Shown: positions 18,525 through 27,678, counted from the stretch's first letter. The stretch: 64,000 nucleotides of DNA from JAFGUF01 sp040883315 (GCA_040883315.1 JBFLKU010000025.1:62001-126000), one strand, 5' to 3'. Numbers and translations are program-made. The notes: a model not told the origin generated them from the sequence alone.

Positions 18525-18552
18525 AAAGGATAGCGTTTTAGGCTATCTTTTA
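18525..18552 (+). terminator. Terminator after proS
   Basis: AAAGGATAGC, loop GTTTTAG, GCTATCTTTT. The stem includes one G-T pair and ends in a T run. Confidence 0.8.
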
Positions 18553-18607
18553 TTGTATTAATTAACTTTAGTAATCTCATGATGATATTAAAGATAGGTC
18601 TATGACC

Positions 18608-18636
18608 TTGTTTTAAAATCATAATTTATGTAAAAT
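18608..18636 (+). promoter_or_regulatory. Promoter of the DUF3885 gene, placed for leaderless transcription
   Basis: TTGTTT (18608-18613), 17 bases, TAAAAT (18631-18636). Only six bases separate the -10 box from the ATG at 18643, so the transcript should begin at or beside the start codon. No ribosome binding site is present. Confidence 0.6.
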
Positions 18637-18642
18637 AGTAAT

Positions 18643-19296
18643 ATGCTCAAACATATATTTGAAAAAGAACTTAAAGATGAATATAATATTGATGAAATAG
18701 TACTTATTCCTACTTTTTATCTATTCCCAAATTCTATTAGATTTGAAATTGGTACAGGAGAAATTTTTACTGGTATTTTTAAAAACTCTAAAATAGATTT
18801 TCTAAGAAGTATGCGTAGGGTTAATCCAAAGTATAAAGTCAATGCTGCAAAAAGAGCAATAGTCTTATTGAATAGTATAGATTTAACCGACAACCTCCTT
18901 ATAGTAATTGATTGTATGGGTGATATCCAGAAAATATCCAAATACTATGAAAAATCCTTTAATAGTCATGAACTAAAAGAACTAGCTATATATAATGACT
19001 ACCCGTATACCTACAATGAAACAATAGAAAGACTTATGTATAAATGTTCAAAAGAAAATATTGATTTTGAGACTCTTTTCGAATCGATTGTTGAATCCGA
19101 TTTTGTAGGGTTAGCTTTTATATCCAAGGTTTTCATTTTTGATTTAGATAAGCATATTATGGTCAGCTTTTATGATGATAGGGGTATGGACGTTGTTGCA
19201 AAAAACTTAGAATCAATTCGTGGATTATATGAAGAACATGACGATTGGATACTGCAATATGACAAAGAAGAAATTGATAGAAAATTTAATAAATAA
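18643..19296 (+). CDS. DUF3885 domain protein
   Basis: Protein of 217 residues. The C-terminal half has the DUF3885 pattern: VFIFDLDKHIMVSFYDDRGMDVV, then SIRGLYEEHDDWILQYDKEEID. The N-terminal part contains FPNSIRFEIGTG. The family is of unknown function, scattered among Firmicutes and often a lone accessory gene. The gene is richer in A and T than its neighbours, sits alone between proS and a convergent pncB, and is flanked by a long inverted repeat, which together suggest acquisition. There is no signal peptide or membrane helix. Confidence 0.7.
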   Translation: MLKHIFEKELKDEYNIDEIVLIPTFYLFPNSIRFEIGTGEIFTGIFKNSKIDFLRSMRRVNPKYKVNAAKRAIVLLNSIDLTDNLLIVIDCMGDIQKISKYYEKSFNSHELKELAIYNDYPYTYNETIERLMYKCSKENIDFETLFESIVESDFVGLAFISKVFIFDLDKHIMVSFYDDRGMDVVAKNLESIRGLYEEHDDWILQYDKEEIDRKFNK

Positions 19297-19346
19297 CCAA
19301 TGTGACTGCTATATAAACTGTCTTTTATATTAACTAAAAAGCTAGA

Positions 19347-19394
19347 GAAATAAATTTTCATATCCCTTATAAAGAACATATGAAAATTTATTTC
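19347..19394. repeat. 17-base perfect inverted repeat between convergent genes
   Basis: GAAATAAATTTTCATAT (19347-19363) and its exact complement (19378-19394) flank a 14-base loop. CTAG occurs just outside each arm. It is longer than the other terminators in the window and lacks a clear T run. It may act as a bidirectional terminator for DUF3885 and pncB, or be a remnant of a small repeat element. Confidence 0.75.
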
Positions 19395-19409
19395 ATCACT
19401 AGGGAAAAA

Positions 19410-20864
19410 TTATTTTATTGTATCTTCTTTTACACTAGAAAGCAATTTCTGCTTAGTGTCATATAGATTTTGGCTGAAGTCCACCTTATAAACATGTGGG
19501 TTGGAAAGACGCTTGTATTCATCCCATAGGCTGTCTATTCCTTGCTTGGCATAGGCTGCGATTTCCTTTAAAGTAGGTTTTTCGTATACGCATTTGCCGT
19601 CTACGAATATAGGATGCAGCAACGCTTTTGCATAATAATTGTTTAGGGTCATTCTCTTCCAAGTTGCATTTGGGTCGAATATTGTCAGTGGCTTGCTGTC
19701 GTCCAGCTCCTCGTCATCTAGTGCTATATAGTCTGCCAAGGCTTTATGTGTATCTTTGTTGTATAGACGATACACTTTTTTATAGCCAGGAGTTGTTATC
19801 TTTTCAGGATTATCGGATAATTTGATTTTTGGCACTTCATTTCCTTTTTCATCAAATTCAGATACCAGCTTGTATACTCCGCCAAGTGCAGGATTGTCTC
19901 GGGATGTTATCAGTGATGTGCCCACACCCCATACATCAATTTTTGCACCTTGTGCCTTCAAATCCCATATCAGGTGTTCATCTAAATCATTGGACGCAAA
20001 TATTTTCGCATCTTCAAATCCTGCGTCATCCATCATTATTCTAGCCTTTTTTGAAAGATATGCAAGGTCTCCGGAATCCAGACGAATACCGACCGGTTTA
20101 TGTCCTTTTTCACGTAGTTCTTTAAAAACTGTAATAGCGTTTGGTACGCCAGAGCGCAGTGTATCGTATGTGTCCACCAGCAGTAGGCATGCGTCCGGAA
20201 ATACACTGGCATATGCGCGGAACGAATCCAGCTCTGTCGGGAATGTCATAACCCACGAGTGAGCGTGAGTGCCCTTTACAGATATATCAAACATTTGTCC
20301 TGTCAGCACATTGCTGGTGCCGATGCATCCGCCTATGATAGCTGCACGTGCACCATATATTCCGGCATCAGGCCCTTGTGCTCTGCGAAGACCGAATTCA
20401 AGAATTCCATCTCCCTTAGCAGCGTATACCACGCGTGATGCTTTGGTGGCTATTAATGTCTGGTGGTTCACTATATTTAGCAAAGCGGTTTCTATCAGTT
20501 GGGCCTCTATAATCGGGGCTTTTACTCTGATTAATGGCTCGCCAGGGAAGGCTATTTCTCCCTCTTTCATAGCGTATATTTCACCTGTAAATTTAATGTT
20601 TTTAAGAATATCAAAAAAATCTTCGTCAAATAAATTGAGTGTTCTTAAGTATGCTATGTCTTCCTCTGCAAAGTGGAGATTTTCAATGTATCCTATTATC
20701 TGCTCTAGCCCGGCTACTATGGCATATACGCTTTGCCCTGCGGACTTTCTGAAAAACAAATCAAACACTACTTGCTTCTTTTGCATGTCGTGCTTGTAGT
20801 ACCCGTACATCATAGTCAGCTCATATAGGTCTGTAAGCATTGTTAAGTTTCTTTGTTCTTGCAT
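19410..20864 (-). CDS. pncB: Nicotinate phosphoribosyltransferase
   Basis: Salvages nicotinate to nicotinate mononucleotide, the substrate of NadD. The 484 residues start with NLTMLTDLYELTMMYGYYKHDM, the classic N-terminus, and contain EFGLRRAQGPDAG, GTHAHSWVM (catalytic His region) and GIRLDSGDLAYLSKKAR. AAGGAG lies six bases before the ATG. Its transcription unit appears separate, bounded upstream by the terminator at 20902. With nadD-yqeK and nadE in the same window it covers nicotinate salvage to NAD. Confidence 0.95.
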   Translation of the reverse strand: MQEQRNLTMLTDLYELTMMYGYYKHDMQKKQVVFDLFFRKSAGQSVYAIVAGLEQIIGYIENLHFAEEDIAYLRTLNLFDEDFFDILKNIKFTGEIYAMKEGEIAFPGEPLIRVKAPIIEAQLIETALLNIVNHQTLIATKASRVVYAAKGDGILEFGLRRAQGPDAGIYGARAAIIGGCIGTSNVLTGQMFDISVKGTHAHSWVMTFPTELDSFRAYASVFPDACLLLVDTYDTLRSGVPNAITVFKELREKGHKPVGIRLDSGDLAYLSKKARIMMDDAGFEDAKIFASNDLDEHLIWDLKAQGAKIDVWGVGTSLITSRDNPALGGVYKLVSEFDEKGNEVPKIKLSDNPEKITTPGYKKVYRLYNKDTHKALADYIALDDEELDDSKPLTIFDPNATWKRMTLNNYYAKALLHPIFVDGKCVYEKPTLKEIAAYAKQGIDSLWDEYKRLSNPHVYKVDFSQNLYDTKQKLLSSVKEDTIK

Positions 20865-20901
20865 GTTTTGCTCCTTTATACAATAAAAACATATAAAATA
20901 A

Positions 20902-20925
20902 AAAGGCTACTTAAAAGGAGCCTTT
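20902..20925 (-). terminator. Terminator of the lgt / LiaF-like operon
   Basis: AAAGGCT against AGCCTTT on the minus strand, followed by TTTATTTTAT. It separates this operon from pncB downstream. Confidence 0.78.
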
Positions 20926-20933
20926 CTGTCAAA

Positions 20934-21482
20934 TTATTCTTGGTCGAATTCGTCTGCTTCTTTTTTCTCTTTTTCGGCTTTTTCCTCATCCTTAGATATC
21001 TTTTTAAACATACGCCAGATGATTGCTATGCCTAGCAGCACCAGCAGTGTGCCGAATGCTATTCCAAATCCTAGATTGTTTTTTATCAGGAAAAACAATC
21101 CCACTATTGTTACCACCGCAATTGAGGACCATGTTCCCTGCTCGCCTCTTGAAAATACCTTTTGCTCCAGCATGCCAAACGCAACCGCTAAAATCAGCAG
21201 AGGCCATACATCATTTATTGTTATTGTGTCTGAAAGCTCAATTGTGATAAAAAGAGCAGAAAATGCTAGAAGCATTCCGCCGGGAACTAAGTAATTGTAT
21301 TTTTTTGGTTTGCTCATGAAGCATGAGATATGGAATATAACTCCTACTACAGCAATAGCTATCAGAAAATAAAAATTGCCGTCGAAATTTACAAAATCAA
21401 AAGATGATAGAATGATAATTATGCCTGTAATTATCAATACAATCGCCCATATTAAGCTGTTTTGTCTTTTTTTATTTTTCAT
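20934..21482 (-). CDS. Membrane protein with LiaI/LiaF-like transmembrane region (DUF5668-like)
   Basis: Protein of 182 residues with about six short hydrophobic segments. SLIWAIVLIITGIIIILSSFDF near the N-terminus and VWPLLILAVAFGML resemble the LiaF-like membrane region of cell-envelope stress proteins. The C-terminus is a charged Lys/Glu tail ending EADEFDQE. It follows lgt by three bases, so it should share its transcript. Its role is unknown; a sensory or scaffolding role at the membrane is inference. Confidence 0.7.
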   Translation of the reverse strand: MKNKKRQNSLIWAIVLIITGIIIILSSFDFVNFDGNFYFLIAIAVVGVIFHISCFMSKPKKYNYLVPGGMLLAFSALFITIELSDTITINDVWPLLILAVAFGMLEQKVFSRGEQGTWSSIAVVTIVGLFFLIKNNLGFGIAFGTLLVLLGIAIIWRMFKKISKDEEKAEKEKKEADEFDQE

Positions 21483-21485
21483 TTT

Positions 21486-22445
21486 TTACTCCTTGTCTCT
21501 ATTAAGAGATTCGCGTTGTTTACGCATTTCCTCTTTCATTGCTTTGTATTCGTCAGCCACAGTATCTGCTGAATTTGGAGTGGAAGGTTCGGCTTTGCGT
21601 ACCTTTATTTTGCCGGGCTTGCTTCTTCTCTCTTCTATTATTTCATCTTCTGAAAGCAACACGTAGTCTTTGGCATTTCTATAGAAAAGATACATTGCAG
21701 CACCAACTATAATGAATATTGCACTGAAAACTTGATTTACTCTGATGTCTGTGTTCATAAACATTTGTGAATCTGTGCGCAGACCTTCTATTATCACTCT
21801 GCCCAGTCCATAGATAATCATATATAAAAAGAAAGTTTTTCCCTCTCTTTTGGATTTTCTCAGCGAAACCATCAGTATGATAAACCCTACTAAATTCCAC
21901 ATGCTTTCATAGAAAAATGTAGCCAGATGATATTGCTGTGTTTCCTGAATAAATACGGTGATCGGGAAGAATTTGAATTTGTCATTAAAAACAGGGTATC
22001 CATAGGCTTCTTGATTGGTAAAATTGCCCCACCTGCCAATTGCTTGTCCCAAAATTAGCGAAGGTGCAGTGATATCTAGAAGCTTAAGCATGGATATTCT
22101 TTTGGCTTTGGTAAAAATAAAGGCTGCAAATATGCCGCCGATTATGCCGCCAAATATTGCCAGACCGCCTTCCCATATAGCGAAGATTTTCCAGAAAGGA
22201 ACATCTTGATATTTTTCCCAGGACCACACCACATAATGCGCTCTTGCACCCAAAACTGCAAAGATTATTACGAATATAGCAAAGTCAATAATCGTTTCAG
22301 GGTTCATACCCAGCTTCTTGGCATTTTTTGTAGCCAAAAACAGTGCCAGAAGCATTCCTACAGCTATTATTATTCCATACCAGTATATGTCCTTTACGAT
22401 AGCACCTTCTCCCAAGTTTATCGTAAAAGCAATAGGATCTATCAT
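21486..22445 (-). CDS. lgt: Prolipoprotein diacylglyceryl transferase
   Basis: Adds diacylglycerol to the lipobox Cys of lipoproteins, such as the PBP at 30.8 kb and the BMP lipoprotein at 47 kb. Lgt features seen: Lgt motif ARAHYVVWSWE, the signature IGRWGNFTNQEAYG, and GLGRVIIEGLRTDS. The seven membrane helices end near residue 260 and a basic cytoplasmic tail of about 50 residues follows, longer than usual. The start is the ATG at 22445, five bases after GGGAGG. An ATG at 22478 is in frame but has no binding site. Confidence 0.94.
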   Translation of the reverse strand: MIDPIAFTINLGEGAIVKDIYWYGIIIAVGMLLALFLATKNAKKLGMNPETIIDFAIFVIIFAVLGARAHYVVWSWEKYQDVPFWKIFAIWEGGLAIFGGIIGGIFAAFIFTKAKRISMLKLLDITAPSLILGQAIGRWGNFTNQEAYGYPVFNDKFKFFPITVFIQETQQYHLATFFYESMWNLVGFIILMVSLRKSKREGKTFFLYMIIYGLGRVIIEGLRTDSQMFMNTDIRVNQVFSAIFIIVGAAMYLFYRNAKDYVLLSEDEIIEERRSKPGKIKVRKAEPSTPNSADTVADEYKAMKEEMRKQRESLNRDKE

Positions 22446-22502
22446 ATATGCCTCCCTAACAACAAATCCATCATTCATAATTTGTTCATATTTATATATT
22501 TA

Positions 22503-22531
22503 ATTATAACGTCACATACACAATACTGCAA
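22503..22531 (-). promoter_or_regulatory. Promoter of lgt
   Basis: On the minus strand TTGCAG (22531-22526), 17 bases, TATAAT (22508-22503), about 58 bases before the chosen ATG. Confidence 0.75.
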
Positions 22532-22642
22532 GTGAAATGTTTTTATACGTTTAACAAAAATAGAGAGATTGTGAATAATACGAGATGAGAAACGATACCT
22601 TGGAGATGAAAAAGCTGTATTTATAGAGTGCCATATTTATCA

Positions 22643-22671
22643 TTGACAAAGATGTCAATTATATTTATAAT
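22643..22671 (+). promoter_or_regulatory. Promoter of the methionine T-box / metG unit
   Basis: Perfect consensus TTGACA (22643-22648), 17 bases, TATAAT (22666-22671). The start is predicted near 22678. Nothing was recognised between the lgt promoter and this one. Confidence 0.85.
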
Positions 22672-22677
22672 TGTGTA

Positions 22678-22951
22678 AATGCAATGACAGAAAAGAGTAG
22701 CTGCATAAAATTCATTAGAGAGAATCAGCATTTTGGTGGAAGCTGTATGAATTTGTGGGGGTGAAGATGGCTTCTAGAGCAGTGTAGGTGAATATTTAGC
22801 CTGCAACGGATATGGGAACGTTATATCCCAGACTGAATCGCAGATGTTTATATTTTATGCGGTTTGGGCAAGAGATGAACATGGCGAAATTCATGTTTAA
22901 ATAAGGGTGGTACCGCGATAGCTCGTCCCTTTGCAGGGGTGGAGCTTTTTT
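22678..22951 (+). promoter_or_regulatory. T-box leader, methionine type, upstream of metG
   Basis: T-box core AGGGTGGTACCGCG at 22904-22917, then a terminator (AGCTCGTCCC, loop, GGGGTGGAGCT, six T) ending near 22951. Stem I has AGTA (22696-22699) on the 5' side opposite GTGAAG on the 3' side, the usual specifier-loop pair, followed by ATG (22767-22769) as specifier. AAATTCAT pairs with ATGAATTT above it, and AGAGAGA and GGTGGAAGC mark the distal region. It should sense uncharged tRNA-Met. The first ATG in the leader lies within a stem and is not the specifier. Confidence 0.92.
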
Positions 22952-22973
22952 ATTGTAATTTTGGGAGGTTTAT

Positions 22974-24902
22974 ATGAAGGGAAAATATTATATTACAACG
23001 GCCATAGCATACACATCAAAAACACCGCATATCGGCAACACATATGAGGCTGTGCTGGCTGATGCAATCGCAAGATTCAAAAGGCTGGTAGGCTATGATG
23101 TGTTCTTTTTGACGGGCACAGATGAGCACGGGCAAAAGATAGAAAACCAAGCAAAGGAGATGGGAATATCTCCAAAAGAGCATGTAGACAACATAGCTGC
23201 AGAAGTGAAAGAGATATGGGATTTCATGGGCACAAGCTATGATAAATTCATCAGAACAACTGATGACTATCACGAAAAGGCTGTTCAAAAAATATTTGAG
23301 AAGCTATATAAGCAAGGTGATATATACAAAGGCTCATACGAGGGCTGGTATTGCACTTCATGCGAATCTTTCTATACAGAGGGACAGCTGACAGATGGCA
23401 AATGCCCAGACTGTGGTGACCCTGTGGAGAAAGCGAAGGAAGAAGCATACTTTTTGAAGCTTTCCAAATATCAGGACAGGCTGATGAAGCATATTGAGGA
23501 TAATCCTGAATTTATTCAGCCAGAATCCAGAAAAAACGAAATGGTGAATAATTTTATAAAGCCGGGCTTGCAGGATTTGTGCGTATCCAGAACATCATTT
23601 ACATGGGGTATTCCTGTCACTTTTGACGAAGGACATGTAATATATGTGTGGATAGATGCGTTATCAAACTATATTACTGCACTAGGATACGACACAGAAA
23701 ATAATGCATTGCTTTTTAATAAATACTGGCCTGCAAATGTGCATCTGATAGGAAAAGATATATTAAGATTCCATACAATCTATTGGCCCATAATGCTGAT
23801 GGCACTTGGTCTGGAGCTGCCAAAGCAGGTGTTTGGACATCCGTGGCTACTGCAGGGAACAGACAAGATGAGCAAATCCAAAGGTAATACAATATATGCA
23901 AAGCAGCTGGTAGATCATTTCGGCGTAGATGCTGTAAGGTACTATTTGCTGCATGAGATGCCATTTGCAAATGACGGCTCATTGACCTATGGCCTTTTGA
24001 TAGAGAGAATAAACGCAGAGCTTGCAAATATACTAGGCAATTTGGTGAATAGAACTATTGCAATGAGCAAGAAATATTTTGACTCAAAAGTGATGGCTCC
24101 TACAGAGCTGGAAGACATAGATAAAGAACTAATTGATTTGGCTTTAGCTACACCGGGAAAAGCATTGTCTTCAATGGATCATCTGAAAGTAGCAGAGGCT
24201 ATCAGCCATGTATTCGAGCTTTTAAGAAGGTCAAATAAATACATAGATGAAACGTTTCCATGGCTTCTGGCAAAAGATGAGAACAAAAAGGAAAGACTGG
24301 GAACGGTTTTATATAATCTGCTAGAAAGCATCAGGTTCTCTGCCGTAATGCTTTCTCCATTTATGCCGGAAACATCAAAAAAGATATTTAGCCAGCTAAA
24401 CACAAAAGTGACAGACTGGGATAGCTTGGAGCAATTCAACGGCATGAAGCCGGGTGACACACTGGGCGAAGGAGAAATATTATTTGCCAGAATAGATGCA
24501 GAGCAAAAGCTGGCAGAGCTGGATGAAGAGAATGCTAAAAATACTCCATCAGACGACATAGAAATAGTATCCAAGCCGGAAATTACAATAGATGATTTTG
24601 ACAAAGTAGATATCAGGGTAGGCAAGGTGCTGGAATGCAAAAAGCTGCCAAAATCCAAAAAACTGCTGGTATCCAAGGTGAAGGTGGGCAATCAAGTACG
24701 CCAGATTGTATCCGGCATTGCAAACTACTACGAGCCTGAGGATATGGTAGGAAAGAATGTGATGGTTATAATAAACTTGAAGCCTGTTAAACTATGCGGC
24801 GAGCTATCCGAGGGGATGATAATGGCTGCACAGGATGAGGACGACAAGCTGGTGGTTTGCTCTCCTGAATCACAAGTGAAGGCAGGCAGTGTGGTAAGCT
24901 GA
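22974..24902 (+). CDS. metG: Methionyl-tRNA synthetase with C-terminal tRNA-binding domain
   Basis: Class I ligase of 642 residues. HIGN near residue 20 is the HIGH signature, and DKMSKSKGN near residue 300 is KMSKS. A CTSC and CPDC zinc pair lies in the connective region (about 125-147). The C-terminal 100 residues (ITIDDFDKVDIRVGKVLECK onwards) form an EMAP/tRBD domain that binds tRNA and mediates dimerisation. GGGAGG precedes the ATG. It is controlled by the T-box upstream and leads an operon with tatD and the radical SAM gene. Confidence 0.96.
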   Translation: MKGKYYITTAIAYTSKTPHIGNTYEAVLADAIARFKRLVGYDVFFLTGTDEHGQKIENQAKEMGISPKEHVDNIAAEVKEIWDFMGTSYDKFIRTTDDYHEKAVQKIFEKLYKQGDIYKGSYEGWYCTSCESFYTEGQLTDGKCPDCGDPVEKAKEEAYFLKLSKYQDRLMKHIEDNPEFIQPESRKNEMVNNFIKPGLQDLCVSRTSFTWGIPVTFDEGHVIYVWIDALSNYITALGYDTENNALLFNKYWPANVHLIGKDILRFHTIYWPIMLMALGLELPKQVFGHPWLLQGTDKMSKSKGNTIYAKQLVDHFGVDAVRYYLLHEMPFANDGSLTYGLLIERINAELANILGNLVNRTIAMSKKYFDSKVMAPTELEDIDKELIDLALATPGKALSSMDHLKVAEAISHVFELLRRSNKYIDETFPWLLAKDENKKERLGTVLYNLLESIRFSAVMLSPFMPETSKKIFSQLNTKVTDWDSLEQFNGMKPGDTLGEGEILFARIDAEQKLAELDEENAKNTPSDDIEIVSKPEITIDDFDKVDIRVGKVLECKKLPKSKKLLVSKVKVGNQVRQIVSGIANYYEPEDMVGKNVMVIINLKPVKLCGELSEGMIMAAQDEDDKLVVCSPESQVKAGSVVS

Positions 24903-25672
24903 TGAAACTTTTTGACACACACACACATCTATATGATGAGAAATTCCAAGAAGACCTTGATTTAGTTATTGGCGAATTTCGAGAAAACAAGGTGTATAGA
25001 GCCATTACGCTGGGAACAGAAATAGAGACATCGCAAAGATGTATAGACATTGCACAACAATATGAGGATGTATATGCCGCTGTAGGCATACATCCTCATG
25101 ATGCTAAAGGCAGCAATGCAGGCGATATTGAGAAGCTGAAAGACATGGCACAAAATAAAAAAGTGGCTGCTATCGGCGAAATAGGGCTGGACTATCACTA
25201 TGATTTCTCACCTAGGGATATACAGATGGATATTTTTATAAAGCAGATGGAGCTGGCGAAGGAGCTGAACATGCCGGCTGTCTATCATGTGCGGGAAGCG
25301 TTTGGCGACTTTCTGCCAATGGTGCAGAAAGGGCAGACATATAATAATGCTGTAATGCACTGCTTTGGCGGGTCTAAAGAGAGCGCAAAAATCTGCATGG
25401 ATGCTGGGATGATGATATCATTTACAGGGGTTATAACATTTAAAAATGCCAGCAAAGTGAAAGAAGTGGTAGAATATATTCCTTTGGACAGGCTGATGAT
25501 AGAAACTGACTGTCCGTATATGGCACCTGTTCCTCATAGGGGTAAGAGAAATAGGCCGTCCTACGTGATAGAGGTGGCAAGGGCAATGGCTGAAATAAAA
25601 GGAAAAACAGTTGCTGAAATAGCGGAAATAACATATAATAACGCTACGAGATTTTTCGGCATCAGCGAATAG
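24902..25672 (+). CDS. tatD: TatD family metal-dependent deoxyribonuclease
   Basis: Hydrolase of 256 residues, close to the family length. Metal ligands are visible in DTHTHLYD near the N-terminus, GEIGLDYHYD, VYHVREA, MHCFGG and IETDCPYMAP. TatD proteins are 3'-5' DNA exonucleases with a role in repair. The ATG shares one base with the metG stop (TGATG), and the pair metG-tatD is common in Firmicutes. It belongs to the T-box-controlled transcript. Confidence 0.92.
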   Translation: MKLFDTHTHLYDEKFQEDLDLVIGEFRENKVYRAITLGTEIETSQRCIDIAQQYEDVYAAVGIHPHDAKGSNAGDIEKLKDMAQNKKVAAIGEIGLDYHYDFSPRDIQMDIFIKQMELAKELNMPAVYHVREAFGDFLPMVQKGQTYNNAVMHCFGGSKESAKICMDAGMMISFTGVITFKNASKVKEVVEYIPLDRLMIETDCPYMAPVPHRGKRNRPSYVIEVARAMAEIKGKTVAEIAEITYNNATRFFGISE

Positions 25673-25702
25673 TCGATACCGGAACAAAAGGATAGAAAAT
25701 AC

Positions 25703-26320
25703 ATGAAGAAAAAAGACAATGTGTATGTTTACGAACTGCACGATAATTTATATATAAATTTAACAAACAAATGCACAAGCAACTGCGAATTCTGCGTGAG
25801 AAACCAGCAGGATGGCATGGGGGAAAATGTATTGTGGCTGAAAAAAGAGCCAAATGCAGATGACATTATGGAGCAGCTTTTGGAATTTAATGTAGATAAA
25901 TATAGACAAATAGTATACTGCGGATACGGAGAACCTACATTGAAGCTGGATGTGCTTCTGGAGAGTGCAAAAAAAATAAAGCAAAAATATAATAAATTTA
26001 TCAGGATAAACACAAACGGTCATGCCAATCTTTATTATAAAAAAGATGTGACCCCTGAGTTTGAAGGATTGATAGACAAGGTATCAATTTCACTAAACCA
26101 TAGCAGAGCTGATGAATACGACATGATATGCCACAGCAAATATGGCAAGGATGCATTTGATGCGCTTTTGGATTTTGCAGAAAAATGTAAAAATCATGTG
26201 CCGGATGTTGTGCTGACTATTGTAGATATACTTCCCGAAGAAATACAAAATGAATGCAAAGAAATTGCAGAAAAAATCGGTGTTAATTTAAGAATAAGGG
26301 AATTAATCGGAAAAGACTAG
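25703..26320 (+). CDS. TatD-linked radical SAM protein
   Basis: Protein of 205 residues with a radical SAM CxxxCxxC motif, CTSNCEFC (about residues 23-30), and YCGYGEPTLKLD as the GGE-like SAM-binding segment. It matches the known family of radical SAM proteins encoded next to TatD, whose reaction is not established. It is short, lacking auxiliary cluster motifs at the C-terminus. It lies 30 bases after tatD in the metG operon and its stop overlaps that of the convergent gene by four bases. Genome context is the main clue to its role. Confidence 0.86.
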   Translation: MKKKDNVYVYELHDNLYINLTNKCTSNCEFCVRNQQDGMGENVLWLKKEPNADDIMEQLLEFNVDKYRQIVYCGYGEPTLKLDVLLESAKKIKQKYNKFIRINTNGHANLYYKKDVTPEFEGLIDKVSISLNHSRADEYDMICHSKYGKDAFDALLDFAEKCKNHVPDVVLTIVDILPEEIQNECKEIAEKIGVNLRIRELIGKD

Positions 26321-27678
26321 TTTTGAGTTTTTTCTATTAGCCTGCAGGGATTAGCATATGCCACAATGTATTTAGTGGTTGTTGGCTTTTTGAATGCTAT
26401 TATTCCGTTTTCGTTTATATCTATTATAATATTATCACTTACATACACATACACGCCGTCCACAGCGCCATCTTTTTGTGTGCTTGTGAAGACTAAATCC
26501 CCTGTTTGCAGGTTATTTCCGTCAATAAGTAAAGATTTTTTCTCGCAGAAGCTGAGCTGCTCGGCTACATTTTCCGGAAAATCTTCCAATCCCATTCTTA
26601 TCATAGCATCGGCAACCAAATAGGATACACTGTCGAATTCATTATCAATTTTTTTCATTATCTTTCCTGCGATATATTCGACAAATTCATAGTTTGCAGC
26701 ACATTTATTTTCTTGTGTTATTCCTAGGTATGCGATAGGCTCGTCGGGGCGTGCCAGCTGCCATAGACGCAGCGAGCTATTAATGCTTGTGCTTGTTTCC
26801 AGAGCAGACAAGTCATATACATTGGTGCTGGTTTTTAGGTTTAGTATATCTAAAACATGACTGTTTTCTACGGTCACATCATCGTCTACTGCATCGAATG
26901 AAATATAAAAAACGGATGTATTATCACCTAGCTTATTTATATAAGAAGCGGCAGAATATACGCTGTAGTCCTCTGCATAGAGCACAGTATATTCAAAGCC
27001 TTCAATATCTGATTTCAGCCTGTCGGCTAGCTGCAGCATGTATTTGCTGTATTCATCCCCGCTGCATAAGAACACAAATTTGTCTGCGTGGTTTATAATT
27101 TTTGCAGCATAAATATTTGCTTCCAAATACTCTTCCATACTGTTGATTGATGGTATGGTATTTTTTATTTTTATAGAGCTGGATGAATATAGAAAAATAT
27201 CAGCTCTTGGGAAAAACAAGTCTTTTACATCCTTGGAAATGCTTACGGCACTATCACCAATGGATACAATATATTGATAGTTTTTTTCTTGATATATTCT
27301 TACTAAAAGGTCATTATTTATATTATTGAGTAAAGAATTTGTTTTATTATCAAATAGAATTAAATCATATGCACAGTTTGGCATATCATTTATAAGATCG
27401 CTTAATTTGTGAAAATTCATATACGAATCGTTTTTATATTCGCCGGAAGTCATAACAAATAGTACTTTTGCAGGCTCCATATTGTCCTGCCCGTTAGCCA
27501 TGGCATCTGAATGCCCGCTGTATACAGAGTGAGCATTTGATGAAGGCAAATCTCTTTGGAAAAATGAGTAGGCTATTAAAAATAGAATAGCTACTATTAT
27601 CAGCATTGCAAATTTGGAATAAAACAAAAATTTATCTAATCTGCTGTTTTGTGAAACATGTTCTTTTTGCTGGCTCAT
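26317..27678 (-). CDS. Membrane-anchored periplasmic-binding-like protein with degenerate NlpC/P60-like C-terminus
   Basis: Protein of 453 residues. A short basic N-terminus and one membrane helix (about 20-40) anchor it outside the cell. Residues about 65-320 alternate strands and helices in the manner of ABC substrate-binding folds (KVLFVMTSGEY, YIVSIGDSAVSIS, KFVFLCSGDE, TSVFYISFDAVD). Residues about 345-450 resemble NlpC/P60 (SVSYLVADAMIRMG, NLQTGDLVFTST, VYVYVSDNIIID), but the expected catalytic Cys is Ser and the His is replaced by Asp. It may bind rather than cut peptidoglycan. Both domain calls are by eye. Confidence 0.6.
   Translation of the reverse strand: MSQQKEHVSQNSRLDKFLFYSKFAMLIIVAILFLIAYSFFQRDLPSSNAHSVYSGHSDAMANGQDNMEPAKVLFVMTSGEYKNDSYMNFHKLSDLINDMPNCAYDLILFDNKTNSLLNNINNDLLVRIYQEKNYQYIVSIGDSAVSISKDVKDLFFPRADIFLYSSSSIKIKNTIPSINSMEEYLEANIYAAKIINHADKFVFLCSGDEYSKYMLQLADRLKSDIEGFEYTVLYAEDYSVYSAASYINKLGDNTSVFYISFDAVDDDVTVENSHVLDILNLKTSTNVYDLSALETSTSINSSLRLWQLARPDEPIAYLGITQENKCAANYEFVEYIAGKIMKKIDNEFDSVSYLVADAMIRMGLEDFPENVAEQLSFCEKKSLLIDGNNLQTGDLVFTSTQKDGAVDGVYVYVSDNIIIDINENGIIAFKKPTTTKYIVAYANPCRLIEKTQN

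Noticed and set aside
22741..22760. First ATG of the metG T-box leader as specifier codon
   Set aside because: It is base-paired with AAATTCAT in Stem I; the ATG at 22767, next to GTGAAG and opposite AGTA, fits the specifier loop.
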